64,000 bases of DNA. It comes from Pyricularia pennisetigena. Its lineage: Eukaryota > Ascomycota > Sordariomycetes > Magnaporthales > Pyriculariaceae. The stretch lies in assembly GCF_004337985.1 (NCBI RefSeq), contig NC_043743.1, positions 3,860,580-3,924,579 of the forward strand, written 5' to 3'. This document shows, piece by piece, positions 1-12,210 of this stretch. Made by a program: the position numbers and the translations under genes. Under the pieces are notes generated by a model. The model saw nothing but the letters and a program-made list of their open reading frames with translations. It made no database searches and was not told the DNA's origin. Position 1 is the stretch's first letter. Each line of letters opens with the position of its first letter.

Positions 1-1620
1 GATCCGTATTTGTAAATTTACGGATAAAACCCGGGTCCAGGCGTTCCTTTGCGTTTACCAAATATATAAAACAGCAATTATCGAACAAAATATTATTATA
101 ATATAGGTTGTGGAAGGTATTTATAAACGTAAATACGCTGGTTTTTTTATTGTAATATATTTAAAAACATGTAAAATCGTCGGGTTCGGTAAAAATGGTT
201 AAACAAACCGCCGAAATAGTGGGCGGCCCCCCCTATTTTTTAAACTGCGGTGTTTTTTTCGTCCTTCCGCTCGTGGTAAATCCTAATTCGGTAATTACAC
301 CTTTTTAAATTAGTAATTCGCGGACAAAAAACCAACGGTCCTTTTTAAATTCGGCGCAAATTTTTTTGCGATTTTCGGTTAAATAAGGGCCACGTATACG
401 GATTTTAGGGTTCCTTCCTATTACCGCGTATACCAATTTTTCGCATAAATTTGGTAACCAAAAATAATTGTAATTATAGGGATATTTATTCCGTATATTT
501 CCCCTATTTTTACCCCTGTTAAAAACGTGGTTTAAACTTCTGTTTTAATCCTTAACGGATCCGCCAAATATCGTATAAAATTTAGCGAAATTGCGCTTAC
601 CCCCTATTAAAAAATCGGTGGTATCGTCGTAAAAAACGTTTTTAAATTATTTAAAAATATATTTAAAAGTAATCGTATAATCCGGTTTATTTAATTCGTT
701 CCGAACGTTTATAGCCTAAAAAAATTGGAAACGTCCTCCTGCTTTTATAAAATTTTTAATCGTTAAATCCCTTTTAAAATCGGTTATTTTATAATTCCGG
801 GTTTTTTCGTAAACTAAATCGTAAATTTTAAACCAATTCGTTTTATTATTTATTATACGAATTAAAACCAAAATTGTTTTATAATTTTTAATAACCTGTT
901 TTTTAACGTGCGTTAAAAAAGGTGCGAATTTTTCCTAAAACGTTTTAATTATCCTTTTAAACGTATTCCAACCGTTGCGTTAAACGGTAAAAAACGCCGT
1001 ATTAAAATACGTTAAATTTATATTTTTTATAACCCATTGCAGGAAAATATTAATTTTTCGGAATTATTCGTTTATATAATTTTTTTATAATTCCTGCGTT
1101 TCGCGTATTTTATTTACCGCGCGTTTTATTTCGGAAGGCGTAAAATTGTTAAATATAACAGGTTTTTTTAGGTTTTTAGGAACAGGTTTATTTATATTTG
1201 TAAACGATTTGGCGATTTAATTTATTTTGCGTTTAATTTTAAACGGGTTTAAATTCCAAATTTGTAAATTTATATGGTAATCGTCGAATCGGGAACGTTT
1301 AAACGATTTTGTAACGTTTTCGGTAAATTTTTCAAGTGTTGGGAATTTTTCGTCGGTTTATTGGTTTAAATTAACCAATTTCCAAATACGTAATATTTCT
1401 GCATTTTAGCGGTAAATTTTAAACCATTTCGGTTATTGGGCGCGTAAATTAAACGCTATTGGCGATTTTTGGAATTTTTCGGTCGTAAATATAATGTACG
1501 GTAAAAAAAGAGAGAGATAAATAGAATAAACGTTATTCGTGTTAATATATAATTGCAATTTGCGTAAAATAGAGACTTTTATAGTTTACAGTTGTACCGG
1601 GCTTATAATTGACGCACACG
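1..1620. repeat. AT-rich, RIP-like degraded repeat remnant
   Basis: This block is strikingly rich in TTTA, TAAA and TTAA words and poor in CA and TG dinucleotides, while CG is kept. That is the pattern left by repeat-induced point mutation, which turns C into T preferentially in CpA. Composition returns to normal between about 1500 and 1620. All frames are full of stops. On the minus strand a few short stretches could be remnants of a reverse transcriptase, but I could not follow a recognisable domain, so the element class stays open. It runs off the left edge of the window. Confidence 0.75.
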
Positions 1621-1750
1621 AACGTACACGTGCAGCTTGTATAAGTGGTAGGAAAGCCATATATTCAGGTAGGGTGCGCTATTTAGGCTAACGAGCGTGG
1701 CAGCGCTTTTATGGTGTGCACAGCGTTGACTAAGCTCATCTGGTCATGTG

Positions 1751-2086
1751 ATGCCAAGATCTATCTACTGCAACAACAGCTCCTTTTTGGGCACGGACCT
1801 CGAGGCGCGCCTCCGGTCCGCCGGCGTGCTCGGCTTGACGACCGACCACTGCGTCAGCACGACGGTGCGCTTCGCCGCCAACCTGCAGGTGCTGGGCGGC
1901 GAGGGCGGCGTCGATGGCAACGGGGAGGGAGTGCACGGCGTCATGGTCGTCCGCGACGCCACGGCTATGTTTACCAGGGGCGAGTTCGACGCGGAGACGG
2001 TCCACGCCGTCAGCCTGGCGAGTCTGGATGGTGAATTTGCTCGGGTTGTGGAGGCGAGGGAAGTCTTGGGGGCCCTTGGGGAGTGA
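1751..2086 (+). pseudogene. Isochorismatase-family hydrolase, 5'-truncated remnant
   Basis: The open frame carries the C-terminal half of an isochorismatase-like cysteine hydrolase. It has NSSFLGTDLEARL, then GLTTDHCVSTT with the family's catalytic Cys (codon at 1850), VVRDATAMF, and an ETVHAVSLASLDGEFA tail. The N-terminal half with the catalytic Asp and Lys is absent; an in-frame stop lies at 1727 and RIP-like sequence begins about 100 bp further upstream. Between RSAGV and GLTTDHC about five residues that normally form a core beta strand are missing, so even this part may not fold. The sequence TGCAACAACAG just before the homologous part could be an old intron acceptor. I read it as a gene broken at or near the edge of a repeat; a short lineage-specific protein is less likely. 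Confidence 0.65.
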
Positions 2087-2963
2087 AGTGGTTGGCAGGG
2101 AAAACGGGGGAATGGGGATTTGTCAAGTCCGGTTGTTTACAGGGTGTATGAGAGTAAGAGATGGGGGCCAGGGGGAATCAATTACAGAAGAGTCAGGGAT
2201 GATAATCTACAAAATACATGGAGTTGATACCATGAGAGCAAGTGATGCATGGGCTGGATGCCCTGCCCTGCACACACATATCGAGCGTACAAATAACATG
2301 CCCAAAATACTACATAGTTCATAATGTTATCTTCATGACTTGATGGCCATCACAGTGCTTGCACATCAAATGAAAAGAACCTCAGCAGGGATCTCCCAAT
2401 GTAAGGAATTGGATATTTGACCAGCCTGAACTCTCGTACCATCATGTTCGTCACTTATATGATGGTGTGAGTGAAAAGAAGGGTGGACTGAGTCGAATGG
2501 AGTTATAAGCAGAAAACAGGTCGCAAATACGACGAATGCACCTTCATAACAGCGGACAACCCAGTTCAAGCCCAAAGTTTAAGCAAGAATCCGGTTGACG
2601 TTTGGGAATGAGTTTCCTCCCCGGCTTCACAAACCGACAACTGTTTCTCTCCCCCGAAAATCATGTTTCAATCACAATACATCCAAAGTGGACATGCGAC
2701 GAGACGCTGCGATTGGATCGATCTCGAACAATACCAAATATCATATCATCTTACCAGTTCTTAAAACACAGTAATATGCAAAAGCATACTACGTAGTAAC
2801 ATTGGTATTGTACCACCTACTGTACAGTAGGCATTCACGAAACCCTGAAATGCCTTGTGCCAATCGTCGATCATTCAATGCAACTTCACATGCCGAAAGC
2901 AAGTTTTCTAGGTAGAACCTAGGGTTCCCCAGAAATGCCAAATCAGGAAACCCGTCCGGCTTT

Positions 2964-2965
<2 letters not shown>

Positions 2966-3000
<35 letters not shown>
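2966..3000. repeat. T35 homopolymer
   Basis: Uninterrupted run of 35 T in intergenic DNA. Confidence 0.95.
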
Positions 3001-3002
<2 letters not shown>

Positions 3003-3431
3003 CTTCTTTCATCAATTGCCTTGTCCATTTCTCAACATCATTTTTTTTTTCAGCCATTTATCTTTTCCCCAGTGTTTGCAAAAAGAGGGGTTCAAACTTC
3101 GGGAGATAAAGACCCTGCATTTCGCTGAAATGGATGAACCATCTCCTAGCGCGCGGGGGAAGAAAGCGAGAGAGGGATCAGATTGTCGGGAAACCGCTCC
3201 CATTTGGGCAGGACTTGCGGCGTCTTTTACTACCGTACCGCGACTTTATTTTTTATTTTTATTTTACTTTGATCCCATCTGTTGTAGGGTGAGCCCCGTT
3301 TGGGACTCCGTCCAGATCATCAGAGTAAAACAACCCCCGTGGGGTTGGTTGCATTTACCGGTAATTACCTTATTATTTCAAACTTGATTTGTTCTACGAT
3401 AGCGCTTTTGTCGTGCTTTGATACGGTTTAG

Positions 3432-3432
<1 letters not shown>

Positions 3433-3467
<35 letters not shown>
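3433..3467. repeat. Heptamer tandem repeat (TATGCAG)5
   Basis: Five perfect head-to-tail copies of TATGCAG. No coding frame is associated with it. Confidence 0.95.
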
Positions 3468-6426
3468 GCGGCGGGGCCTGATTGATCATGGAAAGAAGTT
3501 TCTCGATGAAGAAGGAGGATACTGCATGATCCACGTTGTTGTATCTGCATGGCAGAAGCTAAATCTTTAAGGTTGTTGATTGGGTGGGAGCAGGAAGGCC
3601 AAGTCTGCGGGAGGGTGGTATGACCAGCGAACACACCTCAATGGCTTTCAGATGAATCCAGTTCCGGTCCGCGACGGGCCGTTGGATTTGTTTTATCTAG
3701 GTTCGGTTTAGGTTTTGTAGTTACTATGGTACATACTAAACAAGACAGACAGCATGCACACTAGCAGCTGTGTAGCACTACTATAGCTAACCTAGTCTAG
3801 ATAGTACGTGCACTCCTAGACAATCGTGCAGAGCCTCAACCCCGCCTCGAATTGATTGACACCTTGACCTTTTCTTTTCAAGAGCCAAAAGATAAAACTT
3901 GATATTTGACCGAGATTTTAACGTGGGCTGCATGTGATGTATTATGCGAGGTCGCCAACAAGCCAAGTACAGTACCTTTTAGGATAGTTCAATAACACAA
4001 AAAGCATATAACCCCGCAAACCAGTTGAGGTTCAACTCTTGTACCAATATTACCACTAATCTAGTTCGAGTATCAAACCTCCCCTCCATTTCGACCTCGC
4101 TTCCGCCTCACCCCGAGTCAGATGTAGGTCCGCACTCCCGGCACAACGGCAAATCGTGACTACAATCGGTAAAAAAGAAGAAGAAAAAAAGCATCGAGCA
4201 CGAGGCACGGATCTTTTTTGTCTCGTGGATTTTGTGTTTGGTGCACTTCTTAACAAGATACGCACAGACGCCAAGGTTATCGGTACTGCAATAGCGGAGT
4301 ACCAGGCATCCTGGAGTATGTACTATGGTAGGTTTTTCTTGTCTTCGGTACCAAGAACGGGGCCTGACAAACCTGAACAACCGCGCTATCTGACGACATT
4401 CGTTCCCTTGCGCGTTTTCCTCCTTCTCCAAAGCCGAAAAAAAGGGCCATACGAAGCTGCGTGGAGTCCGAACCAGACTTTTCTGACTCTCGGTAGTACG
4501 TGGAAAGTATATTCCTTTGTCCATCCTGTCATGTACCTGCCACTTTGGTAGTGTTGCTGGCGTAGCATTCTAAAGCAGCAAGGGCAGGTTAATGCGGCAC
4601 TGCGGAACACTGCAAACCAAAAACCCTCCTTGCCCACGTAGAGGGAGAAGTTGACGAAACAAAAGAGAGAAAGAGAGCCCACAGGAACCGGATGTTTACA
4701 ACCACGGACGCCAGCTTCGCGAAGCGAAGGAAGACGAATACGGATATTATCGCGGTAATGCGACAACGGAAGGTGACAGAGTGAGAAGGAAAAGAGGACT
4801 TCGGCTCGGTATCTTTCTACCTGGAACAACCAAACGGACTTCGCAGCTTGCCGAAGATAGATTGATTGCCTGCAGCCTTTTTTTGTGCGTCGAGAACCCC
4901 ATATTATGCAAGCACTACCTTTACCGCACGCTCGTCTGCAGAATAAAAACATCATCTGGAAAAGTAAAGGCATGGATCGAATTCGATCAAGTTCTTCTTT
5001 AATGCTCACCCACAAGAGATTGATGTACTGTACAGTGCTACTACACATATACAAACCCAAAGGTCAAATTTACGTGATGATAATTAATAGTACGTACCGC
5101 ACGTAAGACGAAGACTCAACGGTATTCTCTTCGGTCGATGAGAACCCTGAATCATCCAGTCCAGGCTCGACTCAGGGGTAAAATTTTGCCGATCATTACC
5201 CCCATCAGATGGAATTTTTTTTTTTTTTTTTTTTTGTTTCCTTCTTTTTCATTCTGCTGGCCTTTACTATAGTGGTAAGGGTAAAAATCAATACCCCTGT
5301 ACAGTTGTGGGCGGCGCGCGGGGCTGGGAGGTTTGCTTGTTCTAGTTATATTTCCCATCAGAGTGCGAAGTGCCTGTAGGTCGCGATTTTAAAATATTCC
5401 CAAAAAACAGGATTGCTGCGTAATTACCCAAAGTTTAACACTGTGCCGGGGTGCTGAATTTTTCGCCTGACACCATAATACAGGCAGAAGTTACGTCGTC
5501 GGTCTTATTCAACGGTTGGTTGATTAGTTCATGTTGCAGATTCAGATCTGCACAGCGAACACGGTTTTTCCTTTTTTCCCTCACCAGGCAATGAACGACA
5601 GTTGCATTCCACCCAATGAATGTGTTTGGGTGGAACTCCACAGGCGATGCCCGCCCGCCCGCACCACCCCCATGGCGCATGTTTCTTTCGAACCTCTCTG
5701 CTCTCTTTCTCTCACCGTTTTGGGAATTTTGTTCCGAACGTGGCATTCCGTTCAAAAAAAAAAAAAAAAAAGAGTGAGCACTAATGAAGCTCGGCAGTGG
5801 TTCATGCAGTCAGCGGGCCGGTGAGAGAAGAGGCTTGTCTTATGGCAGACATGGCAGGGGAGGGAAAAAAAAAAGACGAAGTCCTTTTGACTTTTAGCCC
5901 TTGCAAAAAACTCTTCACTCTAGCAGAGCCTCGCCACCATATAACTGATCTTATAAATTCAGTAAATTACTGGGGGAAAACAATGGCAGAGGTCCTTATC
6001 CTGCAAGTACGAAGTATCTATTAGCGCTGCAAAAGGGGGTGGCGCATCGTGATTATGCCTGGACGTCGCAAAGTTTTCCCAGAAAAAAAAAAAAAACAGT
6101 CCAGGTACCTGCACACATTTTTTTGACCGTTTTGGTACCGAACTTCACCTCTTCCTTCCCCACTCACCTTGAATCCTTTCACGGACTAGGCCACACAGAC
6201 CTTGGCACTTGGGACAAGAACCCCTACCGTCAAGGCCCTGCCCCCCAGTCGTCATCGGGAACCAGCACGTTACTGCATCGTAACCATTCGCTCTATTATA
6301 CCAGGATGTTGAAGGGGGCCTAAAATAAAGGGATTAGGCCCCCAAAAGGCTGGTTGTTCGTGGGCAGTCACGCTCGGAAAGGGGCTTTCTTCTGCGGAGC
6401 AAAAAAAGGAGGCCGTCCTCGACTGC

Positions 6427-6427
<1 letters not shown>

Positions 6428-6458
<31 letters not shown>
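6428..6458. repeat. A31 homopolymer
   Basis: Uninterrupted run of 31 A in intergenic DNA. Confidence 0.95.
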
Positions 6459-6459
<1 letters not shown>

Positions 6460-8818
6460 AGAGCAGATCCCGTCAGAAGGGGAGAGAGAGGAGAGAAAGT
6501 TGGGAAACGAGGGAGGGTCCATACGGGTTTGTTTCCCGGTTCCCGCAACGTGTTTGCGCCATTTGGACGGGATTGCCCTTTGCTACAATTGGTATTTCTC
6601 CTCTTGGCTCAAACTGAAACCGGGATCAAGTATGCTCAAAATGGCAGGCAAGCACGACAGATTAACCAGCAAACCTTCGTTACCTACTCACTGACCTTAT
6701 CTGCAGAAGCCACGCGAACATTACACCTCACGTGCCTGTAGAATTTTCTCTATATGACAGGAGTTAAAATTCGTCCGTGGAGACTAGAAAAAAAGAAGAA
6801 GAAAAGGCTTGGCGATGAAAGACGAAGTCGTTTACAGTATCCAGCAAGCCAGGATCGAGGGAGATATTGTTAACGCTAGACCAAGTCAAACAGGCCGAGG
6901 TAACACTCGGAGAACGGGAAATCTTCCCATCTGCGTAAGGGATGGGTTTGTGCGTCGAGATTGGACTTGCGCCGTAGGCTAATTCAAATTTGGACTGATC
7001 ATCATCATCCAAAGAATCTAGAAAAAAAAAAGACAAAAACCGTGATGTTTCGCCGCAGTGGCGCACATTATGTTGTATTTGGGGGCTATTTGCTTTTGAA
7101 CATGTTTCGTTTTATTTGTGATTGTGATTGTGCCACCTCATCACTTCAAATTTGATACCGTCTTATATCTTACGTGCGTACCGTAGTCTGGGAGATGAGA
7201 GTTCGAGATGCATCGTAAGTGACAACAGTTGGGGGTTGACGGACACTTTGGACCTTTTGGAACCGGCTGCTGGGGGGACTGAAGATGGAAAAAGCGAAAA
7301 AGAGAGACAGATCTTTTTTGTAAAAGCTTCTGTCACCTAATTCCCCGAAGGAACCGACGTGTAGCGCAGCAGGTTAGCTGTTAACCCTAGCTACCTACTA
7401 GCAAACAACCACGGGCAGCGGTGCTCATTTGCATCGAACGATCCCGCCCGAGCTGCATAAAAATTCCCTTCCCATGTGGCTCGAAGGAAAAAACCTCCGC
7501 AAGGAAGCCCGTGGATTGCCAGGGCATAAAGGTGGAGCCGCTCACTTTTTTTCTTGTACCACGTTTTTGTGCACGACCTAAAGAGTGGGAATAGAAAAAA
7601 TCTTAAAACGAAAAATTATAAAAAAAAATAAAAAATTGACAGGCAGTCATAATATTGGAAATGAGTTGAATACGACTGGAAGCAAATTATGTTAAAATTA
7701 TGTCTCTCTCTCCCCTTTTCCTCCTCGACCAGGTCACTGCCAACTTTTACCATGTATTGTTCTTCCATGGTTGTGACGATGAAAATCTGCTGATGTGGGC
7801 TTTCGGTAAGTCATTTCGGTGCAAATTTGCAAAGAAGAAAGAAGAGAAGATACAATTAAGTTATGACGACATTTTGAACATTTCCAAGTGCATCATCTCA
7901 CACCCCATCTATGCCGTGAACTAGCATGGTCGGGACGGGTTGAATAAATCGCCCAAGAAAAGGGGCTCGAGCGTCTGCATGCATAAAATCTGCATGTATG
8001 TATGCAGGGCCACCCAAGGGTGACTTCATTACCCGCATCACTGGCCCCAACGTTATGTGCTTTTGTCACTATGCGCGACCCGAGGTATGCGATGGTATTG
8101 TACATACGGTAAAGTACAGGCCGGTGGGTCTTGATAAACCAGTGCACCGAGGTCCCGTTTCCGTGGCAAAGGTGACGGTGATAATAGGTTTGGGCTGTAC
8201 TATACCCGCACCGGTAAGACGTACGATATATCGGACGGACTTGGGAGCAGGCGTGCAAAAAATAACGCTATGGTACCTAAGCCTTACCAGAATTTACCTT
8301 CACTTGGGGCTTTCCAACTAGTGAATTACCGTCGAGCTATGATCATAGTCATGTACCGTACATCTCAACTAACCCAGGAACAACGTGGAGATGGAAAACG
8401 TTGCCAAGGTTCGCTAGGGGCGATCATTAGCTCACGCAGAAAGCGCCCCAAAGCGGCGCAGGTGAGCCGAATAAAATCTTCCACGCTAGCACTGACGTGG
8501 TAGCTGAGAACCAAAGCTACGAACTGAAAAAAAGGCTTTTTCTTCGCTGTACCTTACCGCGTTGGGGAAGTCTGTCGTGATCGCTGGGGGTATGCCTTGA
8601 CGCAAAGCTAACGCTTGAGATCGATCACCAACAAAGAGCGGGCTGTGGGTAAAAGAAGCTTGAGACAAGAGCAGGCGTACATCACGCAGTAAAGTGGCTG
8701 GCGGGCCGCCTTGTTGCAAAAGTGCATTCCGCACACAGTGCTATTCATCCCGCCCCTTGGTGGTGGACAATTAATTAGCAGAGGATATCGTAGCAAGACA
8801 TGACCTGTTGCATATGCC

Positions 8819-8820
<2 letters not shown>

Positions 8821-8889
<69 letters not shown>
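8821..8889. repeat. A69 homopolymer
   Basis: Uninterrupted run of 69 A, the longest homopolymer in the window. It could be a retroposon tail, a replication-slippage product or an assembly artefact. I could not see a tRNA-derived head or clear target-site duplication around it. Confidence 0.95.
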
Positions 8890-8890
<1 letters not shown>

Positions 8891-11800
8891 AAAACCAAAA
8901 CCTTGCTTGTCCTCTTTTCAGTAGTAAATTGACGAATGGCCTAGCGAGAGCGGCACCTACGGTAGGTACATTGGGTATGGGCAAACACAATAGCACGTAC
9001 TATGTACTGCAGTCAATTCAACCTACCGAGCTTTGGGACGCACGGACATACAGACTCGCTGCAGTGTGCACCTGACAGCATGTTGTTGTAACAGGTACCA
9101 TTACTACTGTTGCAGTATGAGGGAGAGACAGCCACGCAGCCCGCCGAAAAGGCACCCTAGGCAGCATGGGAAGTGGGCACAGCGCAAAGGACAGCGCTGA
9201 ACTGGGGGACGGACGCGGTGCTCGTAATTGCTTTTTGCCTAATTCAGCGGCGGCTTGCTTTTCCATATCAACTTGCTAAATGGACCACCATGCGCAACGC
9301 ACCCTGTTGAATCACTTTGCATACGATCTGTCAGTTTTCCTCGCGCCTCGCTCAGTACATTGAATTGTTACTGACCAACCAAAGCTGCTTTTATTTGAGA
9401 TGAGAAGGGAGAAAAGAGATGGAGCACATTAAAAAGTAAGGTGAAAGAAGCAAACTAACGTGATGGCTATGTGATGTTGCCATAGACATGCCGCGCCGAC
9501 CCTTTGACGGGCTCATCGTCCGGAGACCTCCGCCAAACCCAATGACTTATTGGAGCAGCGTTACACTTCCCAAGAAATAAACCGCAGCAAGGACATGGCT
9601 TCCTACGAATTCAGGGATCGTAAGATCACAAGGATCTGTCTCCAAGGGGGGGTCCGGACCAGCATTTGAGTAGTATTCCCCAGCGCTGGCCCTCCCGGTT
9701 TATTGGAGCTTGCCCACAGTGGCTCAACCAGCAAACTGGGGGTGCGAGAGCAGCCCAGCCCACACTAATAGTTTGGGACTGTGCTTTTTTGCGCTACGCT
9801 AGCGCTTGGTAGTGTGGCGCTTGGGGGGACGTGTCTGGATACAGTACGGAACAGTAAACCCTCGCCGGAGGCGCATTGGTTGTGTTCCGACTGGACAAGC
9901 AAGCGGAGGGAGCTCTGGGTTGACCTTGCTTTTTCATTTCCATTTTTATTTTCATTTTCTATTTACACCTCTCTTTCTCACTGGCAATCACAAAATTCCC
10001 CAAGGGTGCCAGCGAAGACTACGAGATTGAGCAAAGACTCGAAAAGTAACCCAAGATCCATACCTTCATTTTTCATTTGAAAAAAAAAGCTAGAACGAAC
10101 AATCTGCAAAAAGTATAGCGTCTCGGGTTCTTTGGCTTCCCGGCCCTAATGTACTACAACGTGCCTGGAGAGAGGTATCCAATTACCACTCTGCTTACAA
10201 GGTGCCCTAATGATTTAGTCCCAACCTTTAAATCTGGGCAAGCATTTTGTCAACGCAAAATGACCAGACCAAACCAGCCAGTGACCGTTGCGCCGTTGCT
10301 AGGTGCACTGGCCTGAAACTTCGGCAACGGATTCTACTGCTAGCGGACTGAACCAGCCGTTGCGTGCTAATTGTAGCAACCCAAGGTATCCGGCTCAGGT
10401 ACTGTAATCAGGTAAAGTACTACGCTACGTACCATTTCCAGGTCCCTGATCTTGCCGAACCATCCATCGAGAGCCACCAGAACTTTGGAGCAGGATCCTC
10501 ATGTTATTGCGCAACCAGTAGAGTAGTACCGCTCTTGAGGATTTCAGACTACTGAAGATACGGTTCCAACACTTTTCTGTCGTCTCCACCCCAAGAACGA
10601 CGTAACAGTACCAAGAGTACCTACCGGTGCAGGCTTGTCCAGTCAGTCCCTGGACTCTTTGTTACCCTAAAATAAGGTACCCAGAAATCCGCCCCGCTCA
10701 TGATTTCGCCCTTTCCGTCTCTCCTGCCTGATGTTCGAAGATGCGAGCAGACCAGACCGACCTTTTTAATAATTTCATTTTAATCCCATGGGAGCGTGGA
10801 CAGCCCATGCAACGTTCATTGCCTCTCAGGAGCTGCACGCCAACTTCCGAGTGGTGGTCTCGTCCCGTCTTTCAGTACACCCATTGTCATAACTTTCTTT
10901 CCGTTTCTCTGTCTTGCATGTCGTGCTGTTGCTATCCCCCTTTCTCTTCTTTTTTAGCAAAACCTTGATTCCATTCTCGATTAGGCTCTCACTATCCCTC
11001 TGCGTCGGGGTCGATTCGCTGAAACTTCCACAGCCATCATCCTCGTTCGCCGGTCAGGGCCGACCCTAGGCCGTGAGACTTGAATAAATCGACACGGCTA
11101 CCCACACTCACGCGAGACGCCGTTTTCTCTGCACAAAGTCTCAGTCAACTGCATATGGCACGCAGGCATCCCCGTACTCGGAATCTGTCAATACTCAACC
11201 TGTACCAGTAAAAGAGTCAGAATAAGGGATTTGGTGGCAGACTAGGACACCCGACTCTTGCAGCTACATAATTCACCACAATCCTCGCCGTCTTAGAGCA
11301 AGTATACAGTATTTCTACTTTCATCGATCAAGTTCCCGTTGCCACCACCACTCACATTACACGGCGCAACGCACCGAACCGCATGCCCACACGCGCGTCA
11401 ACTACCGCGCCCACGAACACACACCAAACACTTACCCCACGCCACATTGAGAGGTACGTACGGGATTAAAAAAAAAAAAGAGAGAGAGAAACAAAAACCT
11501 CCTTCTTTTGTCTCTCGATACTACCCGATCTGCCCCATTTCCCTCCAACTTTTGTTCAAAAACCGTTTGCCTGCATTGTTACTACAACGTCCCTGAAACG
11601 AGCCCCTCCACGGCTTGACTGGGAGCCTTGTGTCACTCCCGTCTTCCCACCGGTTTCCCTGCGAAGAATAAACCACGCGACAGGGGTCCACAAAGTACCC
11701 TGTCCAAGTCAGTCTTTCTCTTCTGCACACAACAGAGCGACAGACTCATACATTGCAGGCATCCTTGTTACTGCGCACATGCCCCTCTAGCCGCCTTACC

Positions 11801-12210
11801 CCCCTTGCTTCCAAAGTTCAAGCCACTCACCCACCCCCTTGGTTTGATTTTCCATGACACTTTTACTATATACTCTGGCATATCGTCACCTGGCTCCCCT
11901 GTCTTGCCCTTTGCCTCAATGCACGAATTGAAGCCGCCTTTGTCGTCCTGACCATCTCGATTTGTCCTAGCAGGCTGCCAGTAAGATTCAGACCCGGTCT
12001 CGACACGACAGCAAAACCGTAGCGATTTGATTGGCAATTCTTGGACCGTCCGATCTTTGGGTTTACTGTTACGCCTCTTAAGCCGACGACACTGGTTTCT
12101 ACCCCCATCCACACTCAGGCGCACGACTTGGGGGGCCACCCGGAAGCCTGCTTCCCGTCGCCTAGTTCCTCTATCTGCCGCCAGGTCAAGCGAGGAGTTG
12201 CCTGCTCCTG

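Larger units (their letters stand above)
2087..12210. other. Gene-poor interval, about 10 kb
   Basis: No coding sequence with recognisable motifs or believable exon structure was found on either strand. The longest frames (for example 4386-5060 minus, 224 codons) are short, lack domains, and are mirrored by open frames on the other strand. Contents that can be named are long A and T homopolymers, a heptamer repeat at 3433-3467, and scattered TACCTA/CTAGGTA words. Base composition looks balanced, without the CpA depletion seen in 1-1620. The last kilobase is CT-rich and probably holds the promoter and leader of the scaffold gene at 12211. Non-coding transcripts cannot be excluded. Confidence 0.6.

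Noticed and set aside
4386..5060. 224-codon minus-strand frame in the gene desert
   Set aside because: Low-complexity and Arg/Cys/Phe-rich without a domain; the opposite strand is also partly open; no splice or promoter context.
7893..8321. Overlapping frames of 107-121 codons on both strands
   Set aside because: Each is the mirror of the other in the same DNA and neither has recognisable motifs.
8486..8889. SINE ending in the A69 tract
   Set aside because: No tRNA-like promoter boxes and no obvious target-site duplication could be seen, so the call is not supported.
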